The position numbers and the translations under genes were made by a program. Below the pieces are notes generated by a model that was not told where the DNA came from, searched no databases, and saw only the letters and a program-made list of their open reading frames with translations. A stretch of DNA of 64,000 nt from Sweltsa coloradensis. Lineage: Eukaryota; Arthropoda; Insecta; Plecoptera; Chloroperlidae. Shown here in pieces: positions 30,586 to 41,121 of the stretch. Numbering within the stretch: the stretch's first letter is position 1; every line of letters starts with the position of its first letter. The stretch covers positions 1-64,000 of the forward strand of contig JAMZAV010003160.1 in assembly GCA_024449915.1 (NCBI GenBank). The letters are read 5' to 3'.

Positions 30586-31085
30586 TTTTGCTGGATTTCC
30601 CGGACACGTGGGCATAGAGGGAAATGAACACGCTGATCGGGCTGCTAAGGAAGCTTCCCAGCGTCGCGACGTTGATTTCGATCTAGTTCCCGTTCCAGAT
30701 GTCAAGAGTGGATTCAAGCAAAGATTGTTGAATTTGCGACAAGCATCTAAGCATCAACTTGCGTAGTGTGATGCCCACACTGAATAATAAAATACGTCCA
30801 CCCACGTCTCGACTCTCACGTAGAGAAGAGGTTATTCCCATATGTGACACATGTGATGTACCTTTAACTGTACATCATATGCTAGCAGAATGTACCAAAT
30901 ATGATGCCTTGCGCACACAATTTGATCTCTCCCAATCATATGAAGAACTACTTTCATATGATAACGGCGACAAACATTCTAAATTTATCGTCAAAGTAAT
31001 TAAATTAGCCAGATTTTATTCAAGTTATCACATTTCCCTCACTTATTTCCATTCCGATGAATATTTTTCTGTTTCTTCTACATAA
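30586..31085 (+). pseudogene. 3' end of an RNase H-bearing LINE
   Basis: The first frame encodes FPGHVGIEGNEHADRAAKEA, the C-terminal RNase H motif (GHxGIxGNExAD) of Jockey/I-group LINEs, and stops at TAG in the 30760s. The adjacent frame (30759-31085) encodes RPPTSRLSRREE, ICDTCDVPLTVHHMLAECTK and then YDALRTQF, the zinc-knuckle tail that follows RNase H in these elements. A deletion around SRREEVIP removes the usual RLRxGHTxLTH segment. The copy is 5' truncated with no RT, so it is dead. M2-type linker sequence follows immediately. Confidence 0.75.
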
Positions 31086-31089
31086 CAAT

Positions 31090-31230
31090 CATTATCTTTT
31101 GTTTTATAAACTAAGAAATTAATTTAATCGTCAAACACACCAGTAAAACTCATTTCAATAACGTTCTTTATCACAGGCGGCGCAATATTACCTATGAAGT
31201 TAGGGCGTTCTAGTTTCTTACGTCGTAGTT
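31090..31230 (+). mobile_element. linker and M2
   Basis: AAACTAAGAAATTAATTTAA, CGTCAAACACACCAGT, then M2 (31174-31230): GGCGGCGCAATATTACCTAT, TTTCTTACGTCGTAG. Confidence 0.7.
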
Positions 31231-31316
31231 TTGCGGTGACATTCAGTTGGATGAGACTTGAGAAGTATGTTTCAGTTTTTTGTGTTAAACGTCCCCTTTG
31301 TTACCCACGTTTCCAT

Positions 31317-31435
31317 ACACAAATGTGATTGTACCAATTATGATGCCTTGCGAACGCAATTTGGCCTCTCCCAATCACATGAAGAACACATGACGTAATA
31401 TTGTCGACAAACACTATAAATTTCTCATTCAGAGT
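31317..31435 (+). pseudogene. duplicate scrap of the RNase H LINE tail
   Basis: TACCAATTATGATGCCTTGC and TCTCCCAATCACATGAAGAA match the region 30893-30995 of the upstream LINE fragment, with differences and deletions. It is a second, separate remnant. Confidence 0.7.
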
Positions 31436-31442
31436 AATTTGT

Positions 31443-31680
31443 TTACCCCCGTCTGTGCACAGGGTAGAAGAGACCAAGTCCATCTCGCAAACATCAGCAA
31501 GTTTGTATAGGGAAATATATAACTGCAGACAAAGACAATGACGACCGCGTCGTAGGAAATCCTCCTTCATCCCCTTACCTGTGGCTGGTTCTGACCAGCA
31601 TGAGTCCCTCCTCCCCATATCCCCAAAGCTGGAGTGGTGCATTATGACCTATCGTTTGACGCGTCCTTAATATAAATAAA
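31443..31680 (+). mobile_element. M1 with internal deletion
   Basis: CCCGTCTGTGCACAGGGTAG joins AAGTCCATCTCGCAAACATC, followed by the GAC block and GTGGCTGGTTCTGACCAGCA to the ATCGTTTGACGCGTCC tail. A linker with (TA)n follows. Confidence 0.7.
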
Positions 31681-31734
31681 TAAAACATAAATCTTTTTTG
31701 TTATGATATTATTATCATCATCAATTTATTTTGT

Positions 31735-31793
31735 TATATAATATATATATATATATATTATATAATATATATTATATATATATTATATATTGT
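31735..31793 (+). repeat. (TA)n microsatellite in linker, left flank of Penelope pair
   Basis: Imperfect TA repeats. The matching (TA)n resumes at 32926-32948 on the other side of the insertion. Confidence 0.85.
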
Positions 31794-32064
31794 TCTGTTG
31801 TAGGCTTTCGTGATTCATGGTTTATGTTAAGTTATACTTTACGGAAATAATCACGCTTTATTGGATGTTTAAAACAAATATTTAATTAAAACTTCAACGT
31901 TTCAGAAGACTAGGCTTCCATTTTCAAGAAGAGTTGGTATAAAACAATAAAAACAAAACATCAGCAACACAATAAAAATATAAACAAACTTAACCGCCTT
32001 ACAAATTCAAACCAAATAGTAAGTACAAAAGCAAATCAGGTGCAGTGAAAACTTGTTAACCACA

Positions 32065-32343
32065 TCACTGTGCTAAGCGCTTTGCTTGACTTCTAGTCAC
32101 CCTTCTCACAGGCTGATTCTGTTCTTCAACTGATGTTGTAGAATTGCTGGAAATTGTAGGACTTAAATGTTGACTTCTTGTCAACATTCTTGTAGGAGGA
32201 TTCTGGTCAACTGTTGGTACGACTCTTGGACCATGTGTATCCAGCGCAGAGTCTGGATTATCTGTTTTAGGCACCAATCTATTTGCCAAAACAGGCTTCC
32301 AAGACTGGGCCAGACGTTTGCCATCATCTCGCTTGTTCAAGTT
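32065..32343 (-). pseudogene. Penelope-like endonuclease C-terminus, minus copy
   Basis: On the - strand the frame encodes NNLNKRDDGKRLAQSWKPVL and then a tail rich in Ser, Thr, Pro and Arg, with TRSQHLSPT and VTRSQAKRLAQ before TGA at 32065-32067. The NLNKRDDG...SW.P phrase is the end of the GIY-YIG domain that nicks target DNA for Penelope elements. Everything upstream (RT and most of GIY-YIG) is missing. The 157-residue frame that starts further upstream reads through the palindrome centre and is chimeric. Confidence 0.7.
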
Positions 32344-32344
32344 G

Positions 32345-32690
32345 TTCATCTGACTAGCCGTATCGTCAGAGAGGCAGTTGAAATTGAAAAACGCCCTCAT
32401 AACTTGAACAAGCGAGATGATGGCAAACGTCTGGCCCAGTCTTGGAAGCCTGTTTTGGCAAATAGATTGGTGCCTGAAAACCATAAACAGATAATCCAGA
32501 CTCTGCGCTGGATACACATGGTCCAAGAGTCGTGCCAACAGTTGACCAGAATCCTCCTACAAGAATGTTGACAAGAAGTCAACATTTAAGTCCTACAATT
32601 TCCAGCAATTCTACAACATCAGTTGAAGAACAGAATCAGCCTGTGAGAAGGGTGACTAGAAGTCAAGCAAAGCGCTTAGCACAGTGATGT
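32345..32690 (+). pseudogene. Penelope-like endonuclease C-terminus, plus copy
   Basis: It encodes RIVREAVEIEKRPHNLNKRD and continues to QSWKPVLANRLVP, extending about 12 residues further upstream than the minus copy. This confirms the GIY-YIG family (REAxEIxK..NLNRxDG). An 8-base insertion after RLVP relative to the other arm shifts the frame, so the Ser/Thr-rich tail is lost. Confidence 0.75.
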
Positions 32691-32925
32691 GGTTAACAAG
32701 TTTTCACTGCACCTGATTTGCTTTTGTACTTACTATTTGGTTTGAATTTGTAAGGCGGTTAAGTTTGTTTATATTTTTATTGTGTTGCTGATGTTTTGTT
32801 TTTATTGTTTTATACCAACTCTTCTTGAAAATGGAAGCCTAGTCTTCTGAAACGTTGAAGTTTTAATTAAATATTTGTTTTAAACATCCAATAAAGCGTG
32901 ATTATTTCCGTAAAGTATAACTTAA

Positions 32926-33064
32926 CATATATATATATATATATATAATACACTTAGAAAACAATCATAACATCAAACACACCACCTCATTACAGCAACT
33001 TTTAATATCTCAGGTGGCGCAATATGACCTACCCGGTTGAAGCGCCCTAGTTCCTCACGTCGTC
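32926..33064 (+). mobile_element. linker remainder and M2
   Basis: (TA)n, ACACTTAGAAAACAATCATA, CATCAAACACACCACC, then M2 (33011-33064): GGTGGCGCAATATGACCTAC, CCGGTTGAAGCGCCCTAG, TTCCTCACGTCGTCGT. M2 truncates the 2A-bearing gene region on its right side. Confidence 0.8.
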
Positions 33065-33065
33065 G

Positions 33066-33247
33066 TAGTGTTCTCTCTCTGGATCTGTGACACGCATTCT
33101 TCTCAACTCGGTCCCGAGTTCATCATATTTCATGGTGTTGTACGTAACAGGCAGATTAAGGTGGCCATCACTTGACGACGCAGCCGATGTAATTGGCTCG
33201 GAGTCCGAGGTGTCACGATGATTTCTCCCAAGTCCCAAGTCTACCAC
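33066..33247 (-). pseudogene. distal remnant of the 2A-bearing ORF
   Basis: On the - strand the frame gives VDLGLGRNHRDTSDS, then PVTYNTMKYDE, then LGTELRRMRVTDPEREHY, the only place where sequence continues past the tandem unit. It then runs into M2 and stops. The product is unknown. Ser/Thr-rich composition suggests a disordered linker. Confidence 0.5.
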
Positions 33248-34290
33248 GTTGTGGGAGACACAGATGACACACTGCTAGTAGATGGTAGATTTTAGCTACA
33301 CACTGGCCCTGGGTTCATCATATTTCATGGTGTTGTACGTAACAGGCAGGTAAGGTTTCAATCACTTGACGACGCAGCCGATGTACTTGGCTCGGAGTCC
33401 GAGGTGTCACGATGATTTCTCCAAGTCCCAAGTCTACCACGTTGTGTGGGTAGACACAGATGACACACTGCTGGTAGATGGTAGATTGTAGCTACACACT
33501 GGCCCTGGGTTCATTATATTTCATGGTGTTGTACGTAACAGGCAGATTAAGGTGGCCATCACTTGACGACGCAGACGATGTACTTGGCTCGGAGTCCGAG
33601 GTGTCACGATGATTTCTCCCAAGTCCAAGTCTACCACGTTGTGGGGAGACACAGATACACACTGCTAGTAGGTGGTAGATTATAGTTACATACTGGCCCT
33701 GGGTTCATTATATTTCATGGTGTTGTACGTAACAGGCAGATAAGGTGGCCATCACTTGACGACGCAGCCGATGTACTTGGCACAGAGTCCGAGGTGTCAC
33801 GATTATTTCTCCCAAGTTTCCAAGTCTACCACGTTGTGGGTAGACACAGATACACACTGCTAGTAGGTGGTAGATTATAGTTACATACTGGCCCTGGGTT
33901 CATTATATTTCATGGTGTTGTACGTAACAGGCAGATAAGGTGGCCATCACTTGACGACGCAGCCGATGTACTTGGCACAGAGTCCGAGGTGTCACGATGA
34001 GTTCTCCCAAGTCCCAAGTCTACCACGTTGTGGGTAGACACAGATACACACTGCTAGTAGGTGGTAGATTATAGTTACATACTGGCCCTGGGTTCATCAT
34101 ATTTCATGGTGTTGTACGTAACAGGCAGATCAAGGTGGCAATTACTTGACGACGCAGCCGATGTACTTGGCACAGAGTCCGAGGTGTCACGATGATTTCT
34201 CCCAAGTCCCAAGTCTACCACGTTGTGGGGAGACACAGACGACACACTGCTAGAAGATGGTAGATTGTAGCTACACACTGGCCCTGGGTT
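33110..34290 (-). repeat. 195-bp tandem repeat, six units
   Basis: Unit phases (CATCATATTTCATGG or CATTATATTTCATGG) fall at 33121, 33316, 33512, 33706, 33901 and 34095, periods 194-196. Each contains TTGACGACGCAGCCGATGTA and TCTACCACGTTGTG. Each unit also begins (on -) with CCCAGGGCCAGT, a copy of the DNA that encodes the end of the 2A motif. Units are highly similar, so the expansion is recent. The lengths are not consistently multiples of three. Confidence 0.9.
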
Positions 34291-34470
34291 CAATTCTACA
34301 TCGCCTGACAGAGCCAGAAGCAGCAAAGCAACTCCTATCAACCATACAGGACATTTCCCAGAGCAAATAACTGTAGACCTGCGCTTCCTTTTACTAGATC
34401 CTGCCCAACCTCCAATATCCCCTCTCAAAGTTGAAGAACCGTGAATACGCCAAGCATAGAACTCAAGCAT
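34075..34470 (-). CDS. N-terminal ORF with hydrophobic leader and 2A translation-skipping peptide
   Basis: First ATG after an in-frame stop is at 34470-34468. Residues 27-31 are basic (KRKRR) and 42-54 hydrophobic (VWLIGVALLLLAL). Then SGDVELNPGP occupies 55-64, encoded at 34279-34308. D-V/I-E-x-N-P-G-P is the canonical 2A motif at which ribosomes skip the Gly-Pro bond (here G63/P64), releasing a 63-residue leader. In animals such leaders are known at the start of non-LTR retrotransposon ORFs (CR1, L2 and relatives) and of some immune-receptor genes. After the motif come a Ser-rich segment and the tandem repeat, which shifts the frame and stops at 34075. No RT or receptor domain is present. 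Origin from a LINE is favoured by context but unproven. Confidence 0.65.
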   Translation of the reverse strand: MLEFYAWRIHGSSTLRGDIGGWAGSSKRKRRSTVICSGKCPVWLIGVALLLLALSGDVELNPGPVCSYNLPSSSSVSSVSPHNVVDLGLGRNHRDTSDSVPSTSAASSSNCHLDLPVTYNTMKYDEPRASM

Positions 34471-34482
34471 ATTGGCCAACAC

Positions 34483-34974
34483 GAAAATCTGTTCTTGGTA
34501 CTAACCATCAGATCTTCGACAGTCATTCCACAGAAGCGTCGTTGCATAAACGGAGTATCAATGTCATCACTTAAACTTGGAGTTTGAACAAATACTTTAA
34601 ATAAGCAGAATACTATATACGAAACCGTGTCACCAAGAGCGGGAACTTACGGTTAACAGCTATACTAAAGTAGCTGTCAAAATAAAAGTTTTCAAAACAA
34701 ACACTTCCTTGCTACGGATAAACAAAACACACAACGAGTTCATCTACAAAATAGCAAATGACATCGAATTAAAACATTTAAAACACACGAATAATAAAAG
34801 AACTCTTCTCACTAACAATACCACACGAAGTACATATTCCACTTGACCTTTTAATATAAAATAGTTACAAAACGATAACACAAATTCAAGAACATACTAA
34901 ATAAACAGTTTTTTACAATGACATACTATACTTTCTAAATCAAGTCACCACCTTCCAGACAGTTTGTGCGGTCA
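34483..34974. other. unassigned sequence upstream (on -) of the 2A ORF
   Basis: AT-rich. It could be the 5' leader of the 2A-bearing element. No TATA-like or splice signal was convincingly identified. Confidence 0.35.
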
Positions 34975-35215
34975 TCCCGTAGTTATTTTGCATACTAGTC
35001 TGTTAATCGTAAAAGGCGATTCAAGAAAAAAGACCATCACGCAAACATCAGCTAGTAAGTTTATTTTACTCCCCGTAACAGGAGGCGAGCACTGGCAATC
35101 GTCGTTGAGGACACCTCCCCTTTCCCTTGACCCTCAACGGCAACGAGCATGACAACACGAACTATGAAAGGCGGTGGCGACCGCGACGAGAGAACCCCCA
35201 CTTTTCTTCTTCTAC
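34975..35215 (+). mobile_element. M1 copy, 5' end missing
   Basis: From TAATCGTAAAAGGCGATTCA through ACATCAGCTAGTAAGT and GGCAATCGTCGTTGAGGACA to the ACCGCGACGAGAGAACCCCC block. The hairpin is destroyed. Confidence 0.65.
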
Positions 35216-35579
35216 CCGAGGTTTTTTCTGCCTAGCTGGCTTATAAACTTGTCACCATTTTACTAAAAGTTTACAACAGTGTGGCATTCATAAAACATCC
35301 ATGTGCCAATAGATAGACGTTATTGAAATATTTGGGAAAATAAGATAAATTATTAAAGTCAGCCCACCAAAAAATTAATTTGTAACAATTTAAATATTTT
35401 CTTTTAAAAATAACCTAAACATAACCTTACCTAACATACCATTAGAGCTAAGTTTTAAAAATACGATTGAGGGAATAATTTGACCTAGCTATCACATAAC
35501 TCAGATTTCAGAGGATTGTTCAAGGGTTAATACAATATTTCTAATTGCAATGATACCAACTGTGCTGATTTTGGTATGT

Positions 35580-35875
35580 ATTCTCCCCCTTTGGGCCCGG
35601 GTAGAATTGTCCCAGAGCATGTTGGCTATGCTAACTGTACAAGGCTATTCAAGAGAAGAAAACCACCTCGCAAACATCAGCTAGTAAGAGCGGAGTAAAT
35701 AATCCTCGAAACTAGAGGCAAGCTCTGGCAATCGTCGTCGGGGAAAATTTCCCCTTTCCCTGACGACCTCCCCGACGATGATAACAATAAACAAACGAAC
35801 GAAGAAAAGTGACGATGACGACCGCCGGACGTGAGAAACCCCCCTTCCTCCCCTTACCCCGTGGCTGCATAGAAG
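35580..35875 (+). mobile_element. M1 copy, last of the array
   Basis: CCCTTTGGGCCCGGGTAGAA, CCCAGAGCATG, CATCAGCTAGTAAGAGCGGA, GGCAATCGTCGTCGGGGA, and GACGTGAGAAACCCCCCTTC. It stops at CCCGTGGCTG. No further M1 or M2 is found to the right. The - strand ORF (35681-35929) is the repeat read backwards. Confidence 0.7.
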
Positions 35876-36904
35876 GGGCAGGTAAGTTGGTATCAGAAAG
35901 ATAATGTAGGCTACTTTAAATTTTCGCATAATGCAGAGATTGCAGACGCCGTGGCTTCAGTTTCAATTAAACACTTCATTTTTGCTGCTGGTGGCAAATA
36001 GCACCTTCACGTCAAATATTTGGATTTGTTGTACCTTCGGAAATATGGAAAACCTCATCTCGTAAATACGCACGCCTCCTTTTCCAGTGATCTGCAAGGG
36101 GTGAATAAAAAATAGTTATTCAGTTTTGTGTAATAAACTTAACACATATTATAACAATAAAAAACAATTAGATGAAATGGTATTTGGGATCATTATAGTG
36201 AGAAGAAAATGTAAAAAAAATTGTGAAACTATTTGGGCACAAATACAATTTTGGGCTGGTTTTGGAAGTTTGATTAAGTACCAGCATTGACTAGTAATTT
36301 GGAACTTAGGCGTACTAATTGTCAAAAAAAATAATTAATGCGCCAAAAAGTCTATTTGGGACTTTTTGACAAAATCCTTAATCATGAAAATAAATTTGTT
36401 TACTTTTTTAATTTAGAAAAAGTGTTATGTTGAGCCCTTTTTTCCGCTTCCGTGAAAAACGGGCTAAAATGTTAATTAAGCGTGTCTAATGGTCACCTTT
36501 CGTCATTAGTAGACGCTCGGTGATCGTCCGGTTCAACTCTGACGCGAGGGTGCTGACTCAGATGACGTCTCTGCGATTGCACGTGCGTGATTCATTTTAA
36601 ATAAATAGTACATTTTATGTCTGAGAATATTATTTGTAACATGGAAAGATTATAAATTAGTTTTGTTGCATGTTACATAGTTAATCCCGCATTTTGTATT
36701 TTACAACGAAAGTTTAAAAATATCGCATCGACTTTTTTAAAATCGAATCGTGCGAAGTTGCAAAGCAAATCACAAATCTTTGTTTTTTGGGGATACCCTA
36801 TATATTCTTATTCTTTGAGTTCTATATTAGAGAAAAAAAATATAGTCATTAAATAAATATTGTGTAAATGAAAGTAGTGATTTTTTTGTTCTTTTAAAGA
36901 AAAA
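35876..36904. other. AT-rich segment between the array and the palindrome
   Basis: Apparently unique and non-coding. The right arm of the palindrome leaves the window before it could show whether this segment is also duplicated. Confidence 0.4.
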
Positions 36905-38627
36905 ATTGCGTATTGACATTCTACCATCTCAGTAAAAAACTGATAATCATGATTAAAAGCCCAGAGCAGAGGAAAGTAGGCCTGTCTATTTTATATCATA
37001 TTTACCCCAAATTTCAGCAAACAGTTTATTATTTTTTGATACTGTACGTACACGATATTATAATTACTATTGTGATCTTTGATTGGCAACATACTCTCGT
37101 ATGCCTAAGTGATTAAACTTTATAGTGGAAGTTTTTCACATAAGATTTTTATGCCCCTTGAAATGCAATCAAAACCATCAATAAATGGAAATAAATTGAA
37201 TCAGGTCGTTACACAGTCGTCCAGTCGTCATCTGGAATCAGGTTGTCTGAAAATAAATACTTGCAATGAGGAGGAACTTTCTACACCATGCTCGAAAAGC
37301 CATAAACTATAACGGCATTTTGAAGGTCAGCCCCCCAGGCAGCTGGGGGGTTTGGGGGTGGCAGGCCGGTCTTTAAAACCCCTCTCTTGACGTATTTTTT
37401 AAATTTCGTGTCGGCTTCAAAATAAGTATTCTCTTGCAAGCAAACATTCCATTTACTTATTTTATTGTATTTTTTTTGTATTTGAGGGAGTAAAAACTGT
37501 TTTGGTGTTCAGCTCGTCCTTTCCCTGCAGCCATACATATTAATTACAAATGAATTCAAAACATCTGAATAAAACTTTGTGGGTACCTGTTATTGATAAT
37601 AATTGACATATCATATCAACGTTGAATAATAACATAATATATCACAAATTAGTCAGAAAATGCGCAATTATTTGGATATTTTTTAACATTTTGGTGAATT
37701 CTAAATTCAAGATAGTTGCATTTTTTTTTTTTTTTTTGGTGCTTCCATAATTAATTTTTACACAATTATGTTAAATTTTTTAACAGATGTAACTAAAAGC
37801 GATGAGAAATTTGAAACCTGGTAAAATAGACCAAAGTTTACATGAACCGTACGATAGTCTCGACTTTCGTTTTATTTTTTTTTTCCAATGTAAACAGGTT
37901 CAACAACTTTTTTTATTCAGCATCTGTGTAGAGACAAAGTTTAGCCCATGACATCTTTGATAGAGGGTGTGAGGAAAGAATATTACACCTTAAAGGAAAA
38001 ATAAACATAAATTGACCATACATAAACAAATCATTAAAAAAGTTGAAAAAGAAGCTGGTTAATAAATCCTGGTTAACGTGTAATGATTTGTAATTTCTAT
38101 ATCCATGTCAATAAGTTACCGCATAAAATAAATACATTTTACTTAATCATTGCAAAATTGCAACCACGTAACCATAGCACGTTTTTATAAGCTGTGTATG
38201 AATATGAAACTGTATTATTTATTATTTTTTTCCCAACATTAATATTTTACTTGGTGATGTCAGTTATTATAACGATATGAAATGTGGGTTTTCCCTACAA
38301 AATTGATTACTCCTACCCTATCGATATTATGCACAAATTGAGTTCTATTTTACGCGTTAACAAAACAATTTTAACAACATTGAAGAAAATAAGGAAATAA
38401 AAATATAAAAATCATTCTTGTCATCTGAGTATAGTTTCCAAAATTCGTAGCAAACACAAAAAAGGCTATGAAATAGGTGTGCTATATATGGTAACGTTCT
38501 AAAAAATTATCGGTACTTCTAAATTAATTAAAGTACGAGACAGACTCGATTGTTATATCGGTACCTTTTGACTCGTTTGGAACCATGCAAGGAAATAATG
38601 TGTTAACCACATGTACGACATAAATCT

Positions 38628-38708
38628 TGGACTGGGTTTATGATATCTTCCCAATAGGCACTTTCACTTTTTGCTGGGTCTATGAAATATCATAGACCCA
38701 GTCCAAGA
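38628..38708. repeat. 80-bp hairpin with about 20-bp arms
   Basis: CTTGGACTGGGTTTATGATA on the left pairs with TATCATAGACCCAGTCCAAG on the right around a 40-bp centre. It is MITE-like. A corrupted copy lies in the right arm near 62265-62360. Confidence 0.8.
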
Positions 38709-38899
38709 GATTTTCCGTTTCAAGAGGAACATGTCTGGGGTAAAAGACTACGAAATAGGAAAGTTGTCTAGCAAATGACAATCTGACCGTGAATTAAGGA
38801 AGCTTATTTAGAATAACCAATCAAAAAAACATTAATAGTAACAATAGAAAAAAAATAACAAGAAACAAGAGTCAATTCATAATTTCATATTATCATATT

Positions 38900-38995
38900 T
38901 CACGTCCTGAAGAAGAAGACAAAATGGTCTTCAAACGTTGACTAAGAATATCATGTGTGCCACCGCTACAAAACAACCGATACAATAAAATATCA
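38900..38995 (+). mobile_element. retroelement 3' tail remnant
   Basis: CTGAAGAAGAAGACAAAATG, GTCTTCAAACGTTGAC and CAATAAAATATCATC resemble the CTGAA...AAACGTTG...CAATAAA tail of the Penelope-like copies at 31.8-32.9 kb. It is only a tail; no coding sequence precedes it. Confidence 0.4.
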
Positions 38996-40074
38996 TCAAG
39001 GGGTAGCAAGACTTTTAAAAAAGTGTTATTAACCAATAATTATTATCCACTTTGACAGGTAAATTAAAATAAACTTAAAAAAATTTAGTTTATTTAAGAT
39101 ACCTTCAAACTATTCGATATCGATAAAATAACCATTAATACGATAGTTATTTCGAGGAGGGCCTACGGTACTTTTAAGATTTTGAGGTCATAATAAATTC
39201 CTTTTTATTTAATATTTAATTATGGATTGAAAATGAAGGCTGAACTATTACTTTAGATCCTTTCTTTATCTTAGTTTATGTGTCAAAAATATCAGTTTAT
39301 TTGGGATGATTTTATAAAAAAACGTGCAAAATGCCGATTAATCGATGAGGGCAGGGGCAAGGGGGAAGTGGGAGGCTTTTTTTTGCTCCACCTTACAAAG
39401 ACTGAACACACATTTCCTACTAACATTTTCACTGAGGCATGCCACCGATAATCTTCTTTAATTTAAAAAGTAAACATAATCCAAACTATTTAAATTTTGT
39501 TTTCTTTAAGCAAGTTTGCTAATTCATCTTAAAATATTTAACAAGCAAAGGAAATTCGTGCAGGGGACAAAAAACCATTTTTTCCATACAATTAATTGTA
39601 GAAAAGGACCCTTCAAACTCAGAACCACATTCCTGTTTAAACCTAAGACGCCCCCTTCCGCCTTGGATATTGAACTATATCAAGTGCCCCAAATTTATTC
39701 CTACCAGGTAGATTGAACAATATCTTCCTCCATACCTTCAAGGGTGAAATTGTATTGACCTATGTGCGTTTTGCTACCCGTGATAATTAAGGTTGGTTGA
39801 GGCAAGATTCGGGACCCTACGGAAACTATATAAAATAATCTGTGCGTTATCTTTTTTTTATTTATTTTTTATTCATTTAATTATATTATTTATTTATTAA
39901 AACCTTATTTACAATGTAATTGAGCAATACAAAGGATGAAAAAAGGGGGCCCTTTAAAAGGTTATTAAATTTAATTCAATAAATTGTTCGTTTTGAATAA
40001 ATATATTTTAGTGGGAAGCCTGCCCAGGGTGAAATTCAATGCCCCTCTTCCGGTGTCTAACTAACTATAGGTAT

Positions 40075-40265
40075 TTGCGGATAGGACAATTGTGAAGGGA
40101 TGTCCGAGGGCTGTTTAAGAGACTAAACCCCTTGCATTCGCATTAACAACTGAGGAAAACCTCGGACAAACATTCAGTCGGATTGCCGGTCTCGACGGGA
40201 TTTGAATCCGGGACCTCCCGAATCAGAGTCGCGCGCTTAACGCTCGAGCCAACACTGTCGGGGCA
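40075..40265 (-). mobile_element. SINE-B with tRNA-derived head
   Basis: On the - strand: GGCTCGAGCGTTAAGCGCGC (A-box region), GGATTCAAATCCCGTCG (B-box), then the body TGTCCGAGGTTTTCCTCAGT, GCGAATGCAAGGGG and CATCCCTTCACAATTGTCC. The headless copy at 6480-6625 shares the body. The mirrored copy is at 60770-60960. Confidence 0.75.
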
Positions 40266-41121
40266 TCATTGCATCGTTACTAAAATTCAATGTATAACTT
40301 TCGTTTGAAATATTAAGTGCAACAGTATTTTCTATAACACTAGAATGAAATTTATGAAAATGTAAACGAGTTTTACACATACAATCATTAGATTTTTTCA
40401 CTGTTTATTTAATAAATGTGATATCATTGGTTTGTAAGACTGCTTTTTTTTTAAATAAATGTGATATCTTGGTTTGATAAAGATGCTGTAAAGTGGTCGA
40501 AATATCCCTTTTTTTAAAATAAAAATAAGTTAATAACAGTGAAAACGCCCTTATGATTTGTATGTGTAACGTTACTACCTGTTATATAGTTTCAATATTT
40601 TTAATTGTAAACGAGATGTTTACAGGCAATGAAAACCGTACAGATTGTTTAACCTATGCGTCCATAAATAGAAATTTCTAAAGAAAAAAAAAAAGGGAAA
40701 AAAAGGAATTACTACTAATTAGTATTTGGCAAAATGCGAATAAAATAATCAAGTGTAAAATAAAATTTAGCCCGGAAAACGCAGTTATTTAATTTTCAAA
40801 CCATTTTTACAGCTATACGGTATAAATTAACATTAACTATTTAGATTTAATTTACAAAAAATCACTACCAGCTTCACCTTCCCCATTTGGGCTCTTCTAA
40901 AATTCAAGGTTTATTTTGTGTTTCCGCACTGCAAAATAAAATTTTGTCAGTTGTATTGAATTGTCATTGTCAAACGACTGGACGAAGTTCAAAATCTCAA
41001 TTTAATTAGCATGGGATTTTTTATTCAAGCAGAAAATATGTTCGTACTTTTCAAACTACGCCAACATTTTATAGTTAGTTCCACTGTGATGTCCTGCAGG
41101 TTTTTAATAGGTTTTATTATT

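Larger units (their letters stand above)
31824..32928. mobile_element. inverted pair of Penelope-like element 3' ends
   Basis: Two arms of about 520-530 bp (31824-32343 and 32399-32928) are nearly identical reverse complements around a 55-bp centre. Each contains a GIY-YIG endonuclease C-terminal segment and a 3' untranslated tail (CTTCTGAAACGTTGAAG, CCAATAAAGCGTG). The 5'-truncated ends face each other and the 3' ends face out into (TA)n. Penelope-like elements often occur as truncated inverted pairs. Confidence 0.75.

Noticed and set aside
32065..32571. 134- and 157-codon ORFs across the Penelope pair
   Set aside because: Both read through the centre of the palindrome and join sense and antisense sequence. 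Only the endonuclease tail segments are real.
33110..34290. CRISPR-like regular repeats
   Set aside because: Units are contiguous 195-bp tandem copies without unique spacers, in animal DNA. The same reasoning applies to 130-385, 49995-50615 and 53190-53528.
34279..34302. 2A motif as sign of an integrated animal virus
   Set aside because: No capsid, helicase, protease or polymerase sequence of a virus is present. A hydrophobic leader plus 2A is also known at the N-terminus of animal non-LTR retrotransposons and some receptors, which fits the repeat-rich context better.
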